Assembly (NCBI GenBank): GCA_002840275.1
Contig: PHAB01000004.1
Span: 62,001-126,000 of the forward strand
From: Firmicutes bacterium HGW-Firmicutes-14
Lineage (GTDB): Bacteria > Bacillota > Thermincolia > Thermincolales > UBA2595
Length of the DNA: 64,000 nt
Direction of reading: 5' to 3'
Position 1 is the first letter of the stretch, and the number at the start of each line of letters is the position of its first letter. Under the pieces are notes generated by a model that saw only the letters and a list, made by a program, of their open reading frames with translations, searched no databases and had not been told where the DNA came from. The translations under genes and the position numbers were made by a program. Below are positions 42,028 to 49,823 of this stretch, one piece after another.

Positions 42028-43260
42028 TTACATCACCGCTACTCCCGGAATTAATGTTACAAATTTCCCTCCCCAATCGCGGATATAAGCCATCTGTTCC
42101 ATTATTTCATCCTTCAGATTCCATGGAAGGATAATAACATAATCAGGTCTGGTTGCCCTGATTTTGTCGGGAACTGCGATAGGAATTCTCGTTCCCGGCA
42201 GATACATCCCCTGTTTATGCGGACTCCTGTCCACCGTATATTCCACAAAATCATTACGGATCCCGCAATAGTTGAGGAGGGTATTTCCTTTTGCCGGGGC
42301 GCCATAGCCTACAATGGTTTTGCCCTCTCGTTTTGCTTGTATCATAAACTCAAGAATGTTACACTTTGTATTCCTTACTTTTTCACTAAAGACCTGATAA
42401 GTCTGTAACTGCCTAAGTCCGGCTGTATCCTCAAGTTCCAGCAATCGTTTGACATTCGGAGTTTCCGGTTTTGTTTCGTCTTCTGTGTGGCAGGCATATA
42501 TCCGGAGGGATCCCCCATGGGTTGGCAGTTCCTCCACATCAAACAGGGTTAGGCCTTGGGATGCAAAGATCTTCTGGACGGTCCCGAAAGAAAAATAGGA
42601 AAAGTGTTCGTGATATATAGTATCAAATTGGTTATCCTGTATCAACCGCAGCAGATGGGGAAATTCCATGGTGATAATACCTTTTGGCTTGAGCACCAAT
42701 TTCATGCCTGCAACAAAATCATGAAGGTCCGGCACATGGGCCAACACGTTGTTTCCAATTAAAAGGTCTGCACTCCTGCCTTCCGCGGACAATCTGGCGG
42801 CAGTGTCCCGGCCAAAGAAATTGACTAAGGTAGGGATCCCCTTTTCACTTGCAGCCCGGGCAACATTGGCGGCAGGTTCAATACCCAGCACAGGTATATC
42901 GGCCTCAACAAAATACTGCAGAAGATATCCATCATTACTGGCTATTTCAACAACCTGTGAATTCCGGTCCAGTCGGAACCGGGAAACGGCCATCCTTGTA
43001 TATGCCCTGGCATGTTTCAACCAGCTTTCTGCGTAAGAACTGAAATATGTATATTCGTTGAAAATGTTTTGGGGTGCTTCGAATTCCTCAAGCTGTACCA
43101 AAAAGCAAGATTCACAGACATAAGCATGCAAAGGATAGAAGTCCTCTTTCACCTGTAAATTCTCAGTTTTAATGTAAGAATTAGCCAGTGGAGACAATCC
43201 TAAATCCGCAAAACTATGTTTTAATGAGTTACTGCAAAATCGGCATTGTTTTTCTCTCAT
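42028..43260 (-). CDS. Sugar C-methyltransferase with zinc-binding N-terminus
   Basis: Three parts are visible: a zinc-binding start with CRFCSNSLKHSFADLGLSPLANSY and CESCFLVQ, a SAM domain (about 90-240) with VVEIASNDGYLLQYFV and NVLAHVPDLHDFV, and a C-terminal domain (about 300-410) with TIVGYGAPAKGNTLLNY, YTVDRSPHKQGMYLPGTRI and YVIILPWNLKDEIMEQM. This is the family of NDP-hexose 3-C-methyltransferases such as TylC3. It makes a branched sugar. The C-terminal domain is similar in pattern to the module seen on other island proteins. Confidence 0.88.
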   Translation of the reverse strand: MREKQCRFCSNSLKHSFADLGLSPLANSYIKTENLQVKEDFYPLHAYVCESCFLVQLEEFEAPQNIFNEYTYFSSYAESWLKHARAYTRMAVSRFRLDRNSQVVEIASNDGYLLQYFVEADIPVLGIEPAANVARAASEKGIPTLVNFFGRDTAARLSAEGRSADLLIGNNVLAHVPDLHDFVAGMKLVLKPKGIITMEFPHLLRLIQDNQFDTIYHEHFSYFSFGTVQKIFASQGLTLFDVEELPTHGGSLRIYACHTEDETKPETPNVKRLLELEDTAGLRQLQTYQVFSEKVRNTKCNILEFMIQAKREGKTIVGYGAPAKGNTLLNYCGIRNDFVEYTVDRSPHKQGMYLPGTRIPIAVPDKIRATRPDYVIILPWNLKDEIMEQMAYIRDWGGKFVTLIPGVAVM

Positions 43261-43295
43261 TTTTTATTATATCCCATCTTTCAAAATTCTCTAAT

Positions 43296-44402
43296 TCATT
43301 CTATACTCCATTCCGGAGCATATTGATTGTTAATCTGAAGGAATGAATCTCTCCGGTTCCAGTTTGCGTGGGACGATTGATAACATCTTTTACACTCCTT
43401 GGGCATATTTTCTAAATTGTTAACACGCGACCTGAATCTTTGATATTCATCGGAATTCCACATTTCATTAAAAGAATTGTATTTGTTGACCGGAAAAAGC
43501 TTCAAAGACGTCGACTGACAAGGCCGTATATATCCATCCGATCCCACGTAAAAATCACGCCAACTGACGAAACAATCTTTATGAAAACGTTCCTTAGCAG
43601 GGTCTTCCCCGGGTAAATGCGGTAGTTTAATTTTTATTCCCAGGGATTGAGCCAGACTGGCCGCCTGATCAAAGTTTTGTCTTATTGTTTTGTCACTTCC
43701 CCACAATGTTTCTCCCAGTAAATTCTCTGTAAAAACTGTTAAATAAACCGCCTTGACCTCTTCCAGCCCTATTTCAGATGCCAGCCGGACCAAGTCAGGT
43801 AATTCATGAATATTTGAACGCATGACAGTAAATACAAAATTTATGTAAGGGTAATTTAAGTTTCTTTTTCTTTTTTCTTCTACAATTGAAGACAAATCTG
43901 AAACTATACGGACAAAACTGGAACCCCTTCTAATCCTGTCGTTTGTTTCGGCACAGGCTCCGTCAAGACTGACCGCCATGATGTCTACGTGGAAATCAAA
44001 GAGAGCGTCTTTCAAAAATTTCAGCCTTGTTCCATTAGTAACAAAATATTTTCTTACAGGAAAACTGTCAATATGCTTTAGGATATCAATAAACTCAGGA
44101 TGAATGGTCGGTTCCCCCCAACCGAACAAGGTCACTTCTTCGGCATTTTGAAAAACATCGTTAAATTTTCTGAAAAGCTCTGTATTTAACACCGTCTTAT
44201 TAAAATTTGCTTCATCTCTTCCACACATTATACATCTCAAGTTGCAGTCATTTGTCAATTCCAACACTACTCTTCTTGGGAAAGATGCAAGAATCTCTTT
44301 TCCTTCGTTTAATTCTTTCAGATTCAATTCACTGTTAGCCTTTTGTTGAGAGTTTAATTCCCCGGTTTGTAGCAAATCAACAGTCTTGGCCCTAAGTATC
44401 AT
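43296..44402 (-). CDS. Radical SAM/SPASM protein
   Basis: The core has CNLRCIMCGRDEANF (Cx3Cx2C), VTLFGWGEPTIHPEFI and FVTNGTRLKFL. The C-terminal part has a SPASM-like set with DCFVSWRDFYVGSDGYIRPCQS and CKRCYQS. The protein has 368 residues, with a basic and variable N-terminus of about 45 residues. It lies between rfbF and the C-methyltransferase, the place where a CDP-glucose 4,6-dehydratase would be expected in known clusters. The substrate is unknown. GGATG lies seven bases before the ATG. Confidence 0.85.
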   Translation of the reverse strand: MILRAKTVDLLQTGELNSQQKANSELNLKELNEGKEILASFPRRVVLELTNDCNLRCIMCGRDEANFNKTVLNTELFRKFNDVFQNAEEVTLFGWGEPTIHPEFIDILKHIDSFPVRKYFVTNGTRLKFLKDALFDFHVDIMAVSLDGACAETNDRIRRGSSFVRIVSDLSSIVEEKRKRNLNYPYINFVFTVMRSNIHELPDLVRLASEIGLEEVKAVYLTVFTENLLGETLWGSDKTIRQNFDQAASLAQSLGIKIKLPHLPGEDPAKERFHKDCFVSWRDFYVGSDGYIRPCQSTSLKLFPVNKYNSFNEMWNSDEYQRFRSRVNNLENMPKECKRCYQSSHANWNRRDSFLQINNQYAPEWSIE

Positions 44403-44420
44403 ATGTTCACATCCTTTTAT

Positions 44421-45188
44421 TTACCATACTTTCCAATTTGCCTGGCCCGATTCCCATAGTTCTTCCAGTTTAATCTTATCCCTCAACGTATCCATAGGCT
44501 GCCAGAAACCCTTATGCCTAAATGCCGACAATTGTCCGGCTGTTGCCAGCTTTTCCAGGGGTTCCCTCTCCCAGATGGTGCTGTCACCTTCTACAAAATC
44601 AAAAACCTTGGGTTCAAGAACGAAAAAGCCGCCACTTATCCATCCCCCATTCCCATGAGGCTTTTCCTGAAAGCTGACTATCAGATTGTGATTCAGGTCG
44701 ATTGCTCCAAACCGGCCGGGGGGCTGCACAGCCGTAAGGGTGACCCAGGTTCCCTGTTTCCTATGAAACTCAATCAGTTCCCTTATATTAACATCACTGA
44801 CTCCGTCGCCGTAAGTGAGACAAAAAGTATCGCCATCAACATACTTTTGAATCCGTTTTATTCTTCCACCGGTCATGGTATCTTCACCGGTATCCACTAT
44901 CGTAACCTTCCAAGGCTCGCAATGGTTATTATGAATATGCATTTTATTCTCACACATATCAAAGGTGACATCCGACTGGTGCAGGAAGTAATTCGAGAAA
45001 TACTCTTTAATCATATACCCTTTGTAACCCACACAGATTATAAATTCATTGATTCCGTAGAAAGAGTATATCTTCATAATGTGCCAAAGGACCGGTTTGC
45101 CGCCAATTTCAATCATCGGTTTTGGTTTTAAGTGTGTTTCTTCGCTGATACGGGTTCCGTAACCGCCAGCTAAAATCACTGCTTTCAT
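44421..45188 (-). CDS. rfbF: Glucose-1-phosphate cytidylyltransferase
   Basis: It makes CDP-glucose from CTP and glucose-1-phosphate. The nucleotide-binding start is AVILAGGYGTRISEETHLKPKPMIEIG, followed by YGDGVSDVNIRELIEFH, VTLTAVQPPGRFGAI and GWISGGFFVLEPKVFD, all typical for RfbF. The length of 255 is normal. ATG 45188 follows GGGGAG by nine bases; the longer frame adds twelve residues without support. No CDP-glucose 4,6-dehydratase gene (rfbG) is seen nearby. Confidence 0.93.
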   Translation of the reverse strand: MKAVILAGGYGTRISEETHLKPKPMIEIGGKPVLWHIMKIYSFYGINEFIICVGYKGYMIKEYFSNYFLHQSDVTFDMCENKMHIHNNHCEPWKVTIVDTGEDTMTGGRIKRIQKYVDGDTFCLTYGDGVSDVNIRELIEFHRKQGTWVTLTAVQPPGRFGAIDLNHNLIVSFQEKPHGNGGWISGGFFVLEPKVFDFVEGDSTIWEREPLEKLATAGQLSAFRHKGFWQPMDTLRDKIKLEELWESGQANWKVW

Positions 45189-45283
45189 CGGAATACACTC
45201 CCCTGCAAAGACAGTAATAGTCAATCGTCTTTTAAAACTTTGTTAGACCTATATAATTTTTTGCACCGGGAACCATCATTCTT

Positions 45284-46054
45284 TTACCATGCAGTCCAAC
45301 CACCGTCTGCAATCAAATTCTGTCCGGTTATATATGAGGAGGCATTTGATGACAAGAAGAGAATTGGCCCTGCAATGTCCCGTGGACAAGCCATCCTTGC
45401 CATAGGTGTCCGATTACAATACGCCGTTACAAAACTTTCCTGTTGATTGTCAAATATCCCCCCAGGTGAAATACAGTTGACCCTTATATTGTCGGCAGCC
45501 AAGTAAGTGGCTAAATACCTGGTTAAGTTAATGATCCCGCCTTTAATTGCTGAATAAGCTGCCGGCATCGTCAAATTGGTTCCCTGGTAAATTGAGAAGT
45601 CCGGTCCTAACATACCATAGATAGAAGCAATGTTGATGATAGTCCCTGATTGAACCTCTCTCATTTTTTGGGCGGCCTTTTGACAGCATATAAAATACCC
45701 GTTTAAATGCATATCAACATTTTGTCTCCATGATTGGACAGGGATATTTTCAAACTTTACGCCCCAATCTGCTGTTCTTGGATAAGCATTATTAATCCAA
45801 ATATCAATCTTTTCATATTTGCTGATAAGGTCCTCTACCGATTTTTCATCACTGATATCAATGAATTCAGCGGTAGCAACACCTTGTAAGCCATCAACAA
45901 CTGCCTGGGCTTTGTCCAGGGAAATATCAGCCACAACCGTTTTTGCACCAAAATCGCACAGGCCTTTTGCAGTTTCTTTACCCAAAAGACCGGCGCCTCC
46001 GGTAATAATTGCAACTTTTCCCTCAAGTGAGAAAAGGCTCTTATATTCATTCAT
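45284..46054 (-). CDS. ptmA: Short-chain dehydrogenase, flagellin modification PtmA type
   Basis: The classic SDR of 256 residues has VAIITGGAGLLGKETAKGL, NNAYPR, a Ser in NIASIYGMLG and the catalytic YSAIKGGIINLTRYLA (Tyr-x3-Lys). It has the same gene order as ptmA next to ptmB in Campylobacter flagellin modification loci. Its reaction there is not settled as far as I know. It overlaps the start of the gene after legF by eight bases. Confidence 0.8.
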   Translation of the reverse strand: MNEYKSLFSLEGKVAIITGGAGLLGKETAKGLCDFGAKTVVADISLDKAQAVVDGLQGVATAEFIDISDEKSVEDLISKYEKIDIWINNAYPRTADWGVKFENIPVQSWRQNVDMHLNGYFICCQKAAQKMREVQSGTIINIASIYGMLGPDFSIYQGTNLTMPAAYSAIKGGIINLTRYLATYLAADNIRVNCISPGGIFDNQQESFVTAYCNRTPMARMACPRDIAGPILFLSSNASSYITGQNLIADGGWTAW

Positions 46055-46757
46055 CGTATCTTCCTTCCTCCCTGGACATTATAAATTCAACAAAAGTGAA
46101 ATCAAGCTCGGAATCTATATCTATGGAGCGTTCCTCCGGCATTAAATAAAGCAAAGTATCTTCATTAAAAATAGTGTCATTTGATAGTAACGCATCTCTG
46201 TTCCAAACATATATAGATGCATTCATATCATAGCATTTCGGAGAATCCTGTCTTCTTACAACAGGCTTCTCCAGAGGCTTTGATAACCGCACCACACCGT
46301 CCCCATCGATTTCAACCAAGTTAAAATAAGGTGACCGGCGAGCAGGCATCCCAGTAATTACGTTCGAAACTCTACGTTCTTCGAGAAGTTTAACTGCTTC
46401 CCTAATATCACTGGCCTTCCGCAAAGGAGAAGTTGCATCCAGATCAACGATAGTATTAAAGTGTTTCTGATACAATCTTTCTGCCTCCAAAACACAGTGT
46501 TGTATAGCAGGGATTTTGGCTGCACTGTCTGTTGCAAGGTGAACCGGTCTCTTTATCAGGCAGTCGGCTCCCCACCGTTTTGCAGTTTCAAGGATAATAT
46601 CTGAATCACTGCTGACAGCGATCAAATCAAACAGGTCAGAAGACTTTGCCTGGATAATGCTGTGTGCAATCAAAGGTTTCCCCATTAAATCACGGATGTT
46701 TTTATTTTTTACTCCCTTAGAATTTCCCCTTGCACAGATTGTACATAACCTGCTCAT
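46047..46757 (-). CDS. legF: CMP-nonulosonate (legionaminate-type) cytidylyltransferase
   Basis: It activates the nine-carbon acid with CMP. The start CTICARGNSKGVKNKNIRDLMGKPLIAHSI is the CMP-sialate synthetase motif, followed by LIAVSSDSD, VDLDATSPLR and YDMNASIYVWNRDAL. It is named ptmB in Campylobacter. The protein has about 236 residues. ATG 46757 lies just after GGGTGGGAG; the upstream reading is less likely. Confidence 0.87.
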   Translation of the reverse strand: MSRLCTICARGNSKGVKNKNIRDLMGKPLIAHSIIQAKSSDLFDLIAVSSDSDIILETAKRWGADCLIKRPVHLATDSAAKIPAIQHCVLEAERLYQKHFNTIVDLDATSPLRKASDIREAVKLLEERRVSNVITGMPARRSPYFNLVEIDGDGVVRLSKPLEKPVVRRQDSPKCYDMNASIYVWNRDALLSNDTIFNEDTLLYLMPEERSIDIDSELDFTFVEFIMSREEGRYDE

Positions 46758-46796
46758 TTCTCCCACCCTGTCTTTCAAAAACAAAATAAACATATT

Positions 46797-47732
46797 TCAG
46801 ATCAAATATTTTTCTCTAAATTTTAAAGCAAGTTTTAATACCTCAACACCCTGGGTTAAACTACATCTTGGCGGTACCCTGTCATGGATTACATCAATAA
46901 AATGTGCCATTTGTTTTTGATAAGTTAAATCCCTATATATCTCAAAATGTTCTTCCTTAGTTTTTAAGGGTCCCGTAATTGTGATTGTTCCTGTCAGAAG
47001 GTCACCTTCTATTACACTTCGGTCAGTTATAATTTCTATGGTCCGTTGAGGGACCGGCCGAAAATAATCCAAGTGAATTACACCAAGACATGTTTTATAG
47101 CGTAATATTAGCTCTGCCGTGTCTTCAACATCTATTTCCAGTCCGGAAATTTTTCCACACTGGCCGGTAATCTCTACAGGTTGGCCAAAAAGCCATGTAC
47201 AATAATCCAACTCGTGAATAAGATCCAGCACTACCCCTCCACCTTGATCTCTGGAGGCACTGTAGGTACTGCGATAATCTGTTTCCCTCCAATCAGATAA
47301 ATAAGAACCACAATAAGCAGAAAACCTTAATATCCTCTCATTAGTTACCTGAATAATTTCCCTTAATCTTTCAATAACGGGGTGAAATCTCAGGTTAAAC
47401 CCAACCAGAGTTTTTAGATTGTTTTGCTGAACGATGAATTTTAACTCTTCTATACCTGTCATAGAGTGGGAAACGGGTTTTTCGACGAAGAGGTTGATTC
47501 CCTGATTAGCACACTTTAATGCTGTTTCAACATGTTTATGTGTAGGATTGGAAATGATAGCAGCATCGAAAGTGATCTCTCTTACCTGCTCCCAGTGGGT
47601 AAAGACATTTTTTTCGTTAGATTGTTCCTTCTCTTTTTTGAAGAAATACCGCTTACTATCAGGCACCATTTCCTTCAAGATCCGCAGATGTCTTTTGCCA
47701 ATAGAACCCATACCGATAAACAGTACATTCAT
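46797..47732 (-). CDS. ptmF: Gfo/Idh/MocA-family protein, PtmF position
   Basis: The NAD-binding start VLFIGMGSIGKRHLRILKEM is followed by AAIISNPTHKHVETALKCANQGINLFVEKPVSHS with the EKP motif. The C-terminal domain has DQGGGVVLDLIHELDYCTWLFG. The 311-residue protein sits between ptmE and legF as Cj1330 does in Campylobacter, where it belongs to flagellin modification. It may reduce or oxidise a precursor sugar. The start follows the ptmE stop by one base. Confidence 0.8.
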   Translation of the reverse strand: MNVLFIGMGSIGKRHLRILKEMVPDSKRYFFKKEKEQSNEKNVFTHWEQVREITFDAAIISNPTHKHVETALKCANQGINLFVEKPVSHSMTGIEELKFIVQQNNLKTLVGFNLRFHPVIERLREIIQVTNERILRFSAYCGSYLSDWRETDYRSTYSASRDQGGGVVLDLIHELDYCTWLFGQPVEITGQCGKISGLEIDVEDTAELILRYKTCLGVIHLDYFRPVPQRTIEIITDRSVIEGDLLTGTITITGPLKTKEEHFEIYRDLTYQKQMAHFIDVIHDRVPPRCSLTQGVEVLKLALKFREKYLI

Positions 47733-47733
47733 T

Positions 47734-48816
47734 TCAAATGCTCCACTCCATTACATTTCCTTCAAAAAAGCGCAAAGTTTCCCGGTATTCTTCCCATTGT
47801 CCGATATCAAACCATTTTCCGTGATGCGGGTAAACTCCTATTTTACCCTTGTCTAATTCAATTCTCCTAAACAGTTCTGTCATATCAATTTTTTCATCAT
47901 CACCGATTAAATCCAGGACAGCCGGTTCTAAAACATAAAGTCCTGTATTTACCAGGAAATGCAGATTGGGCTTTTCATCTATGTTTAACAATTTTTGCCC
48001 TTCCGTTTTGAGAACTCCATAGGGAATTGTAAATTCTTTGACTGAACCCACAATTGTCAGCATATTTCGCTTTTCCCGGTGATACCTGATTAAATCCAAA
48101 TAATTTAGTTCCAGAATAACATCACAGTTGGTCACCACAAAAGTATCATTTATATGATTTCTGTGTAAACTGAGAGGCCCGGCTGTCCCCAGGGGATGGT
48201 CTTCACATATATAATCAACACTATATGGACGCCTGTCGGATTCTGCAAAGTACATTTTAACGATCTCAGCTTTGTATCCCAATGACAGTACAAAATTACG
48301 GAATCCCTGCTGATGGAACTTGTCCATAATGATTTCAACAATAGGCTTATCTCCTAAAGGAATCATTGGCTTGGGAAGAATCTTTGTAAAAGGGTCAAGC
48401 CTGGTACCTTTCCCGCCAGCCATAATTATTATCTTTTCTTTTTGTTCCTTTGGAACATTTTCAAAACAATCTGTCCAAATAATAAGGTCCTGCACCCTGC
48501 CGCATTTGTCAATTAACGGTACATGCCGAATGCTGTGCTGCCGCATAATTGTTTTCGCTTGGACAACCGATGACCCGGTGGGTAATGAAAGAGGTGCTGT
48601 ATTCATAACTTCAGATACCGGAATATAAAAGTTAACTCCCTTCAACATGGCTCTTCTTATGTCGCCATCAGTTATAATTCCTATCAGCTTCCCGGATGCA
48701 TCTGTTACCAGGAGAATCTGTAAGGCTGCCTCGTTCATTTTTAAAATACTGTCGAACAAGATATCTCCAGAGGTTACGGTTATTCTATTGATTTGTTCCT
48801 TTGTTCTCCGTCTCAA
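47734..48816 (-). CDS. ptmE: Nucleotidyltransferase with CBS pair, PtmE type
   Basis: Two CBS domains (about 1-115) with LVTDASGKLIGIITDGDIRRAM and HVPLIDKCGRVQDLI precede a sugar nucleotidyltransferase (about 125-350) with IIIMAGGKGTRLDPFTKILPKPMIPLGDKP and EDHPLGTAGPL. In Campylobacter the PtmE enzyme makes GDP-glucosamine for legionaminic acid. The CBS pair may bind an adenine nucleotide as a regulator. The start is TTG at 48816, overlapping the formyltransferase stop. Confidence 0.88.
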   Translation of the reverse strand: MRRRTKEQINRITVTSGDILFDSILKMNEAALQILLVTDASGKLIGIITDGDIRRAMLKGVNFYIPVSEVMNTAPLSLPTGSSVVQAKTIMRQHSIRHVPLIDKCGRVQDLIIWTDCFENVPKEQKEKIIIMAGGKGTRLDPFTKILPKPMIPLGDKPIVEIIMDKFHQQGFRNFVLSLGYKAEIVKMYFAESDRRPYSVDYICEDHPLGTAGPLSLHRNHINDTFVVTNCDVILELNYLDLIRYHREKRNMLTIVGSVKEFTIPYGVLKTEGQKLLNIDEKPNLHFLVNTGLYVLEPAVLDLIGDDEKIDMTELFRRIELDKGKIGVYPHHGKWFDIGQWEEYRETLRFFEGNVMEWSI

Positions 48817-49823
48817 TTGTTATCACCCTGTTTTCTCAGCTGATTTACCAGCTTTTCAAGTTCTAAAAGACGATTTTCATATTCCCTAAGTTTTAACCAT
48901 GGATTAAGTCCTAATCTGCTTCCTAACATACATACCGGAATATCACCGGGAAATATATTTCCGTCTTGTGCAATATTGACGATACCTTTAACCCGAATGA
49001 TACTATCACCCGTTTTCACTATAATTCCTGTTTGCTCTTTACCGATAATTTCTCCCGGAGTCCCAATATAAGCCGGCGCTTCCGGTATTATCTCGGTTGA
49101 TAAAACTGCGATTTCCTTATCATTAAGATAAGTTCTGGCACACGGGCCAGGAACCGTTATTCCCCTGACAAAGTTATGAATTTGCTGGCTGGACCAGTTC
49201 CAATCAAGCCATTCATCTCCGTTCAGACGGCGGCCGCAATAAAACCCGACCGGGTGAATTGCTGCCTGACTAATTGGTTCGGCCACTCCATTGAAAATCT
49301 GTTTTAATGCCTCGAATAAAGCATCAGCACATAAATTACTTGCTTTCTCCAGCAAGCTTGCATAATCATCATCCTGATCAATGTTGCCAAACCTCTGAAC
49401 AATAATATCCCCTGTATCAATTCCCTCATCAATGTAATGCACAGTTACCCCAAAACTGCTTTCTCCGTTAATTAATGCCCAGTTAAGAACGTTGCGTCCC
49501 CGGTAAAAAGGCAGTGCTCCGGCATGACAGTTAATAAATCCCAATGGTGCAAGGTTTATAATCTCTTTTTTAAGAATCTGATCAAAAGACATGGATACAT
49601 TTAAATCCGGATTGAATCTTTTTATTTCATCAATGAAGCCCTTTGCATTGACGCTTGCATGAGACAAACAGGGTATTTGCAGCTTTTGAGCAAATTCCTT
49701 TAAAACAGGATCTGCGTTTTCATGCCTGGTTACAATAAAGACCACATCGAAATTACTGTCTTCCAGGATTTTGTTCAGGGCTAAATGAGACCACAGGCCA
49801 TCACCGAAATATCCTATTTTCAT
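48813..49823 (-). CDS. Sugar N-formyltransferase-like enzyme
   Basis: The N-terminal formyltransferase domain (about 1-190) has the Asn-His-Asp set: FINCHAGALPFYRGRN and YIDEGIDTGDIIVQ. This is the fold of methionyl-tRNA formyltransferase and sugar N-formyltransferases that use 10-formyltetrahydrofolate. A C-terminal Fmt_C-like domain follows (about 205-300) with WLDWNWSSQQIHNFVRGITVPGPCART. It is coupled by ATGA to legI, inside the legionaminic-type unit. No GNAT acetyltransferase of the LegH type is present here, so formylation of an amino sugar is a likely job. It is not the housekeeping fmt by context. Confidence 0.8.
   Translation of the reverse strand: MKIGYFGDGLWSHLALNKILEDSNFDVVFIVTRHENADPVLKEFAQKLQIPCLSHASVNAKGFIDEIKRFNPDLNVSMSFDQILKKEIINLAPLGFINCHAGALPFYRGRNVLNWALINGESSFGVTVHYIDEGIDTGDIIVQRFGNIDQDDDYASLLEKASNLCADALFEALKQIFNGVAEPISQAAIHPVGFYCGRRLNGDEWLDWNWSSQQIHNFVRGITVPGPCARTYLNDKEIAVLSTEIIPEAPAYIGTPGEIIGKEQTGIIVKTGDSIIRVKGIVNIAQDGNIFPGDIPVCMLGSRLGLNPWLKLREYENRLLELEKLVNQLRKQGDNN

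Noticed and set aside
48813-49823. Housekeeping methionyl-tRNA formyltransferase
   Set aside because: The fold fits, but the gene is overlapped with legI and ptmE and is far from def or other translation genes, so a sugar substrate is more likely.
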